Made by a program: the position numbers and the translations under genes. The notes beneath the pieces are model-generated. The model ran no database searches and was not told where the DNA came from. It was given only the letters and a program-made list of their open reading frames with translations. Shown here in pieces: positions 59,022-64,000 of a stretch of DNA of 64,000 nt. The stretch comes from an uncultured Ruminococcus sp. (GTDB taxonomy: Bacteria > Bacillota > Clostridia > Oscillospirales > Ruminococcaceae), in the NCBI RefSeq assembly GCF_934476685.1, contig NZ_CAKSNX010000005.1:1-64000 (forward strand), written 5' to 3'. The first letter of the stretch is position 1. Every line of letters begins with the position of its first letter.

Positions 59022-60350
59022 TTACTCCTTTCCGCTGAACAGACTTACCATCTCATCATCAAGTCCCTTGAACATCTCTGCCACAAGAGCGTTTGAGAAA
59101 TTGTCTGTAAAGCTGTCGTCAAGCTTTATGTCCGTCTGACTTCCGTCAGCCATATTCTTCAACCTTGCGTCACCCGTTTCGATCTCGTTGTCGCCCAGTA
59201 CCATAACGAACTTTGCGCCGATCTTGTCCGCATATTTCATCTGCGGCTTGATGCCTCTCTCCACCAGATCGTATTCAACGAAAAATCCTTCGTCCCTCAG
59301 CTGCATGGTGAGCGCCATCGCCTTTGCCGCAGCAGCCTCACCCATCGAAGCGATGTACAGATCGCAGGTCTTTTCCTCCATAAAATCGCAGCCCTGATTT
59401 TTCATCGTGATGATAAGTCTTTCCAGACCCATGGCGAAACCAAGTGCAGGAGTTTTCGGACCGCCCAGCTGCTCGATAAGTCCGTCATATCTTCCTCCGC
59501 CGCATACAGTTCCCTGTGCGCCGATATCCGTCGTCACGAACTCAAATACCGTCCTTGTGTAGTAGTCCAGACCTCTTACTATCTTCGGATTTATCTTGTA
59601 TTCTATCCCCATGACCTGAAGATTTTTCTGCAGCTGCTCAAAGTGTTCTCTGCAGTCGTCACAAAGATAATCTATTATCAGCGGAGCGTCCTTTCCTATT
59701 TCCTGACATATCTCCGACTTGCAGTCAAGTATCCTCATCGGATTTTTTTCCAGTCTTTCTCCGCAGGTGTGGCAAAGCTCGTCCTTTCTCGCCGAGAAAA
59801 ATTCCTTCAGCGCCTTGTGGTATTCCGCACGGCACTTCGGACAGCCTATTGAGTTGATGTTCAGCTCAATGTTCCTTACCCCCGCCCTGTCAAGTACGCT
59901 CTTCGCCAGCGAGATGACCTCAGCGTCCGCCCTCGGCGACTCCGTTCCTACCATTTCGCAGCCGAACTGGTGGAACTCTCTCTGTCTGCCCTTCTGAACG
60001 TTCTCGTGTCTGAAACATGAAAGGATATAGTATACCTTCTGCGGAAATCCCTCGTTGAGTATTCCGTTTTCCAAAACCGCTCTCATAGTGCCTGCCGTAC
60101 CCTCTGGACGCAGAGTGAAGTTTGACTTTCCTCCTGCCGAAACAGTGTACATCTCCTTCTGTACCACGTCAGTAGTTTCGCCTACCGAACGTACAAAAAG
60201 TCCCGTATCCTCAAAAGTCGGTATCCTTATCTCTCTGAAACCATACTGTTCAGCCGTTTCAGAAACTATCTTCTCCACCGTGTGCCATCTGTAAGCCTCC
60301 GACGGAACAATATCAAACGTACCCTTAGGTCTTTTAGTTATCAATGCCAT
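59022..60350 (-). CDS. hisS: Histidyl-tRNA synthetase
   Basis: 442 residues from ATG at 60350 after CATGGAGGAATAAAA; the longer reading has no better site. ALITKRPKGTFDIVPSEAYR, motif 2 LRPEGTAGTMRA, and RGLDYYTRTVFEFV are diagnostic. Class II synthetase. Under the same T-box as aspS, so its supply follows the Asp-tRNA signal. Confidence 0.97.
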   Translation of the reverse strand: MALITKRPKGTFDIVPSEAYRWHTVEKIVSETAEQYGFREIRIPTFEDTGLFVRSVGETTDVVQKEMYTVSAGGKSNFTLRPEGTAGTMRAVLENGILNEGFPQKVYYILSCFRHENVQKGRQREFHQFGCEMVGTESPRADAEVISLAKSVLDRAGVRNIELNINSIGCPKCRAEYHKALKEFFSARKDELCHTCGERLEKNPMRILDCKSEICQEIGKDAPLIIDYLCDDCREHFEQLQKNLQVMGIEYKINPKIVRGLDYYTRTVFEFVTTDIGAQGTVCGGGRYDGLIEQLGGPKTPALGFAMGLERLIITMKNQGCDFMEEKTCDLYIASMGEAAAAKAMALTMQLRDEGFFVEYDLVERGIKPQMKYADKIGAKFVMVLGDNEIETGDARLKNMADGSQTDIKLDDSFTDNFSNALVAEMFKGLDDEMVSLFSGKE

Positions 60351-60367
60351 TTTTATTCCTCCATGTA

Positions 60368-60964
60368 TCAAATTTCAAAATCATCAATTAGTCCGTTTCT
60401 AATATAATAACCGAATTTCAAGCATTCGTCAAGAGCTGTCATGCGACCTTTTTCGGTCTTGTACCAATTTCCCCTCTGCGTGCTGCCCCTGCCGGCAGGA
60501 CAGGTTATTATCTCCTGCCTGAGAATTTTCTCTCCAAGCTTCTGCGCCCGCCGCATATGATAAGCCGTCGTCACAATAATAACGCTGCCGCATTGGGGAT
60601 ATTCCCTCTCTATTATCTCTCTTGCGAACATAAGATTTTCCGCAGTAGTCTGCGACCTCGTTTCCGCATATATCCTCTCTCTGGGAATGCCGCACTTTTC
60701 CGCCGCCATAAGCATAGCCTTGTACTCCGCCATTTCCCCCAGCATGGTCATCTGTACCTTTCCGCCGCAGAATATGAGCCTCGGCGCTTTCCCCTTATGA
60801 AAAAGCTCCGCCGCCAAAGGCACTCGATAATTGCAGGCAGTACGGCTGCCAAGAACGATAATTATATCTGCCGCCCTGCCGTCATATTCAAGCCCCTCGA
60901 ACAGCAGCCTGTCAACTATCTCATTGGATATATTATCTTTTGTGATCTCGCTGACCTTCATCAT
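60368..60964 (-). CDS. YdcF-like DUF218 protein
   Basis: 198 residues from ATG at 60964 (or 60961) behind GGCAGGGGCGG. ADIIIVLGSRTACNYRVPLA, AELFHKGKAPRLIFCGG and TTAYHMRRAQKLGEKIL are the DUF218/YdcF pattern, a Rossmann-like fold associated with envelope or SAM-binding proteins. No signal peptide. First gene of the Asp T-box operon. Confidence 0.88.
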   Translation of the reverse strand: MMKVSEITKDNISNEIVDRLLFEGLEYDGRAADIIIVLGSRTACNYRVPLAAELFHKGKAPRLIFCGGKVQMTMLGEMAEYKAMLMAAEKCGIPRERIYAETRSQTTAENLMFAREIIEREYPQCGSVIIVTTAYHMRRAQKLGEKILRQEIITCPAGRGSTQRGNWYKTEKGRMTALDECLKFGYYIRNGLIDDFEI

Positions 60965-60990
60965 ACCGCCCCTGCCGCTTGATTTACGCA

Positions 60991-61310
60991 AATAAAAAAG
61001 CCGCCCCCATAAAAGGGACGACTAAAAAATCGTGATACCACCCTAATTACAAAGAATTCCCTAGTTCTCGAAACCTTATCGTTCTTGGAGTTTCTCAGTC
61101 CTTGGAACTTTCCAACCCTTTAACCGAACGCCCATTAACAAAACGTCCCGAACAAAAGATCCTCTGTCACTCAAGATCCTTAACGCAGATGTACGTCCGC
61201 CCTTGAACAAGCGGAAGCTCCGAGGTGTCCTTCACCGCCATCGCCGCTGAGCCCTCTCACCGTATGGCTCTCGCTGAAAACAGCCGAAAACAGTTACTCT
61301 CCTCATCAAA
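60991..61310 (-). promoter_or_regulatory. T-box riboswitch, Asp specifier (GAC)
   Basis: Minus-strand leader. Stem I starts about 61310 (GAGGAGAGTAAC), distal motif CAGCGAGAGCC and GGTGAGAGGGCTC, specifier GTGAAG-GAC-ACC (GAC at 61227-61229), T-box core AGGGTGGTATCACGA at 61030-61044, and terminator GTCGTCCC-TTTTAT-GGGGGCGGC with TTTTTT at 60991-61023. GAC suits aspS, and it precedes ydcF-hisS as well. The specifier is inferred by alignment with the Cys T-box. Confidence 0.92.
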
Positions 61311-61359
61311 GCCTGTTGCATTTTCACTTTGAACTTTTACTAATTTACCCCTGTGACCG

Positions 61360-61767
61360 TTACACTCTGGTCGGATTTACAATATCTCTCCAGTCAAGAT
61401 CGCCTCTCTCCAGCGAGTGGATGAGCGCTTCCGCCGTAGCAATGTTTGTGGCAACAGGAATGTTGTGTACGTCGCATAATCTAAGCAGATTCATTTCGTT
61501 AGGCTCGTGCGGCTTAGCCGAAATAGGATCTCTGAAAAATAACAGCAGATCTATCTCATTGCATGATATCCTAGCAGCGATCTGCTGATCTCCGCCCTGT
61601 GAACCGCTGAGATAACGCTGAATGGATAATCCTGTAGCCTCAGCCACCATTTTTCCTGTTGTACCCGTAGCGCAAAGTCTGTGCTTACTCAGTATGCCGC
61701 AGTATGCGATGCAAAACTGCACCATAAGCTCTTTCTTAGTATCATGAGCAATAAGTGCTATGTTCAA
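61360..61767 (-). CDS. mgsA: Methylglyoxal synthase
   Basis: 135 residues: MNIALIAHDTKKELMVQFCI, ATGTTGKMVAEATGLSIQRY, LSGSQGGDQQIAARI with the phosphate-binding residues, FFRDPISAKPHEPNEMNLLR and IPVATNIATAEALI. Converts dihydroxyacetone phosphate to methylglyoxal. Follows minD by 37 bases, so probably the same unit. Confidence 0.96.
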   Translation of the reverse strand: MNIALIAHDTKKELMVQFCIAYCGILSKHRLCATGTTGKMVAEATGLSIQRYLSGSQGGDQQIAARISCNEIDLLLFFRDPISAKPHEPNEMNLLRLCDVHNIPVATNIATAEALIHSLERGDLDWRDIVNPTRV

Positions 61768-61804
61768 TGACAGTACCCCCGATCAAAAATTATTAAGTTA
61801 TTTT

Positions 61805-62542
61805 TTACATCTTTATCGAAAGCGGGATATGTTCTCCCTTGATCCTTCTGGAAATAGCGGAGAATGCAAGGAATCCCATAGAGCTTGAAGAAAGCGGCGC
61901 ACCCTTTCCTGTTGCAAGCGGTATAGCCGAATCCTCAGGGATAACGCCCAGCAGCTGTACGCCTACCGTGTCGATGATAGCGTCCAGATCGTCCATCTCG
62001 TCAAACTCAAATATTCTCTTGTTAGCCTTGTTGATAACAAGACGCTGCTTCTGATTTCCTCTCTTGTAGAACTCGTCCGACATCATCTGCGCATCTCTTA
62101 CACAAACAGGGTCAGGAGTAGTAACGATGAGGATAAGGTCAGAATTTGTAACTATGTCAAATACAGAGCCGTTGATACCTGCGGAGGTGTCAATGATTAT
62201 GTATTCAAAATACTTTCTCATTTCCTGAGTGATCTTTTCGATATCCTCAGCCTTCAGCTGTACGAACGGATCGGAAGGTGCGCAAAGTACGCTGAGGTTA
62301 GAAGCAAGCTTTACCGTAGTGGTAGCCTTGTAAACATCACAAGTACCCTCAAGAACGTCACCCAGATCGTAAGTTATATTTCCCTGCATACCAAGCATGA
62401 TATCCATACATCTCAGACCGAAGTCCAGCTCAATTATAAGGGTTCTGTTACCCTGCTTTGCAAGCGCATATCCGAGGCAGGCGCTGATAGAAGATTTGCC
62501 TGTGCCGCCCTTGCCTGAAGTAACTGCAATAATTTTTGACAT
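61805..62542 (-). CDS. minD: Septum site-determining protein MinD
   Basis: 245 residues. Deviant Walker A AVTSGKGGTGKSSISACLGY; ELDFGLRCMDIMLG; the end FSAISRRIKGEHIPLSIKM is the probable membrane-targeting helix. It positions the division site. No minC or minE (or DivIVA) gene is near it in the window. Starts behind GAAAGGAG. Confidence 0.94.
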   Translation of the reverse strand: MSKIIAVTSGKGGTGKSSISACLGYALAKQGNRTLIIELDFGLRCMDIMLGMQGNITYDLGDVLEGTCDVYKATTTVKLASNLSVLCAPSDPFVQLKAEDIEKITQEMRKYFEYIIIDTSAGINGSVFDIVTNSDLILIVTTPDPVCVRDAQMMSDEFYKRGNQKQRLVINKANKRIFEFDEMDDLDAIIDTVGVQLLGVIPEDSAIPLATGKGAPLSSSSMGFLAFSAISRRIKGEHIPLSIKM

Positions 62543-63150
62543 AAACCCATTACTCCTTTCAAATATACATTCCGTCCGTCAAGTCTGAGCCATAAGAACA
62601 GACGGAACAAACGAAACATGATAATTCAAAAATGATAAACACCCGCTTTTATAAAAAGCCGATCATACGCTTTCGTCATATGTTTTAACTTTCGTTCATA
62701 ACTTCCCCATAGAGGAAGTTCAATTATTCAAAACTCAATATGGTGTTACCTAATATATATTTTACCACAGATTTTAAAATTGTCAAAGCAATTCTTTTAA
62801 AAAAGTTTAAAATCGTTAATTCATATTAATTCACTACAAATCTTTTGTTTATAATGCACAAGATACAGTTAATAAAAATCAACAGTTTACATTAAAGCCG
62901 GTTCCTCCGCCCGAAAACCTTTTAACAAAAAGCCATATATTAGTTTTCCCCACCGAGGTGAATATAGCGACCCGCCCGAGGACGTGCAGGGGGCAAGCCC
63001 TTGCAGGGGAATGAGCGAGGTAGGCAAGTAAGGGGCAGCCCTCTAGCGGCGGGCTGATCGACCGCTTTGCTTTGTGCGTTTGGTAGTTTGTGATTGCTTT
63101 TTGCTTTGTTTGGTGTTTATAGTTCGTGTGCAAACTTTTAAAGCCGAGAT
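62543..63150. other. Gene-free region upstream of minD
   Basis: About 600 bases. 62543-62880 is AT-rich leader and promoter sequence. 62920-63100 is GC-rich and foldable (GGGGGCAAGCCCTTGCAGGG, GGGGCAGCCCTCTAG), with no plausible gene. The rest leads into repeat copy 4. Confidence 0.5.
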
Positions 63151-63320
63151 AAGACCTAATCAAACTGAAAAGAGCCAATACAAAATCTTATCAAAGTCGG
63201 TTTAAGTAAAAGCCATATCTCGGTTTCTTCCGAGCACAAAAGTAAAAGACCGTACAGCAGACAGCAAGTTTACCGAGCGTCCCGAATTACCCCGTCCGGG
63301 AGGACCCGCCCGAGGGCAAG
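63150..63320 (+). repeat. Dispersed modular intergenic repeat, copy 4
   Basis: Module B (AAGTCGGTTTAAGTAAAAGC...GGTTTCTTCCGAGCACAAAAG) and module C (CAGCAGACAGCAAGTTTACC...GAATTACCCCGTCCGG), module A missing. It ends close to the promoter region of the next gene. Confidence 0.85.
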
Positions 63321-63382
63321 ACATAATTAAAAAAGTTACACATATATATGTACAAACCTTATAAGGACAAGGAGGACATATT

Positions 63383-63847
63383 ATGTTTATTAAAACTATC
63401 AAGGTCAGAAAACCGAAAATTTTTGCAGCCATTCTTGCCGCCGCAGGCATTATCTGCGCCGTGCTGCTTGTCATCGCAGCTTGCCGACTGTCATCTAAAA
63501 ACGATATCCGTGAGCTGAACAGCGAAACAAAACGTCAGAATTTCCTCACCGAAATGGGCTGGGAAGTTTCCGACGAGTACGACGAGTGCAAGGTCATCAC
63601 TATCCCCGAAGACTTCAACGAGGTCTACCAAAATTATAACAAACTCCAGAAGGAGCAAGGCTTTGACCTCACGAAATTCAAAGGCAAGACCGCCGAAGTC
63701 TATACATATAAAATAAAGAACTACCCCAAGCACGAAAATGAGGAAGGCATCATCTGTAACCTCATCGTCTGCGAGGATCAGCTCATCGGCGGCGACGTGT
63801 GCAGTACCGCCCTCGACGGCTTTATGCAGGGTCTCCGCAAAGGCTGA
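63383..63847 (+). CDS. DUF4830-like membrane-anchored protein
   Basis: 154 residues. KIFAAILAAAGIICAVLLVI is the signal or membrane segment. The rest matches DUF4830-type proteins: NFLTEMGWEVSDEYDECKVI, ITIPEDFNEVYQNYNKLQKE, GFDLTKFKGKTAEVYTYKI. Start behind AAGGAGGACATATT. Function unknown in Clostridia. Confidence 0.82.
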   Translation: MFIKTIKVRKPKIFAAILAAAGIICAVLLVIAACRLSSKNDIRELNSETKRQNFLTEMGWEVSDEYDECKVITIPEDFNEVYQNYNKLQKEQGFDLTKFKGKTAEVYTYKIKNYPKHENEEGIICNLIVCEDQLIGGDVCSTALDGFMQGLRKG

Positions 63848-63886
63848 CCCCCGACCGCAATAACGTACACCAAGCAATAAATTCTA

Positions 63887-63915
63887 TTGACTTTTTTCAA
63901 ACGTTATGGTAAAAT
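63887..63915 (+). promoter_or_regulatory. Promoter of next gene (ATG at 63998)
   Basis: TTGACT (63887-63892) and TAAAAT (63910-63915), 17-base spacer. An ATG behind AAAGGGG begins at 63998, the last three bases of the window; its coding sequence lies outside. Confidence 0.65.
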
Positions 63916-64000
63916 TAAAAGCAGTAAATTGTAAGATCTGTGTATGGACTAAAGGAATATAAAAACTTATAGGAATATGTATAAAGGGGATATTATAATG

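Overview
The window looks like the chromosome of an anaerobic, spore-forming Firmicute of the Ruminococcus/Oscillospiraceae type. Pointers are two T-box leaders on tRNA-synthetase operons, a cotJ spore-coat operon, AGGAGG-type ribosome sites with TTGACA-N17-TATAAT promoters, cytoplasmic GH3 and GH13 glycosidases with an MsmK-type sugar-ABC ATPase, and a mid-range GC of roughly 45%. This is inferred from gene content; no rRNA or tRNA gene was seen.

Positions 1 to about 27480 are one siphovirus-type prophage, cut off at the left edge of the window. Read from right to left it holds a large serine recombinase, an Abi-family defence gene behind a structured leader, a zinc-ribbon membrane protein, a CI/Cro-like switch with three operator-like sites, an early replication and recombination block (SMC-like ATPase, RecT, MBL-fold protein, SSB, replication organiser, RusA), a RinA-like late regulator, and then packaging (small and large terminase, portal, MuF minor head protein), scaffold, capsid, head-tail connectors, tail tube, tail chaperone with a likely -1 frameshift, tape measure and the first tail proteins. 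Several cargo-type genes with their own promoters or terminators interrupt the operons. The MuF protein carries a C-terminal JAB-like domain followed by a small gene, the arrangement of phage polymorphic toxin-immunity pairs.

The right end of the prophage sits inside cotJC. cotJA and cotJB are intact, but only the first 33 or so codons of cotJC remain, and they run into the phage end exactly where the recombinase gene stops. This resembles the sporulation-gene insertions of other serine-recombinase prophages, where excision rebuilds the coat gene in the mother cell.

From 28 kb to 34 kb are an MmcQ/YjbR protein, two lipoproteins, and a two-gene unit (DXS-like thiamine enzyme plus cupin) under a promoter with the 19-bp spacer and dyad of MerR-family control. 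From 33 kb to 43 kb are a helix-turn-helix/coiled-coil protein, TrpF, a GGDEF-EAL protein with an intact EAL and altered GGDEF, a GH13 amylase, an asparaginase and a GH3 glycosidase. From 43 kb to 50 kb are a cyclophilin, then a Cys T-box operon (acyltransferase, cysE, cysS), and rimO-pgsA. From 50 kb to 64 kb are a secreted SGNH esterase, MsmK-type ATPase, pseudouridine synthase, MATE pump, GNAT enzyme, an Asp T-box operon (ydcF-like, hisS, two unknowns, aspS), mgsA, minD and a DUF4830-like protein.

Four copies of a modular repeat (about 170 to 415 bp) lie in intergenic gaps of the host part and are absent from the prophage.
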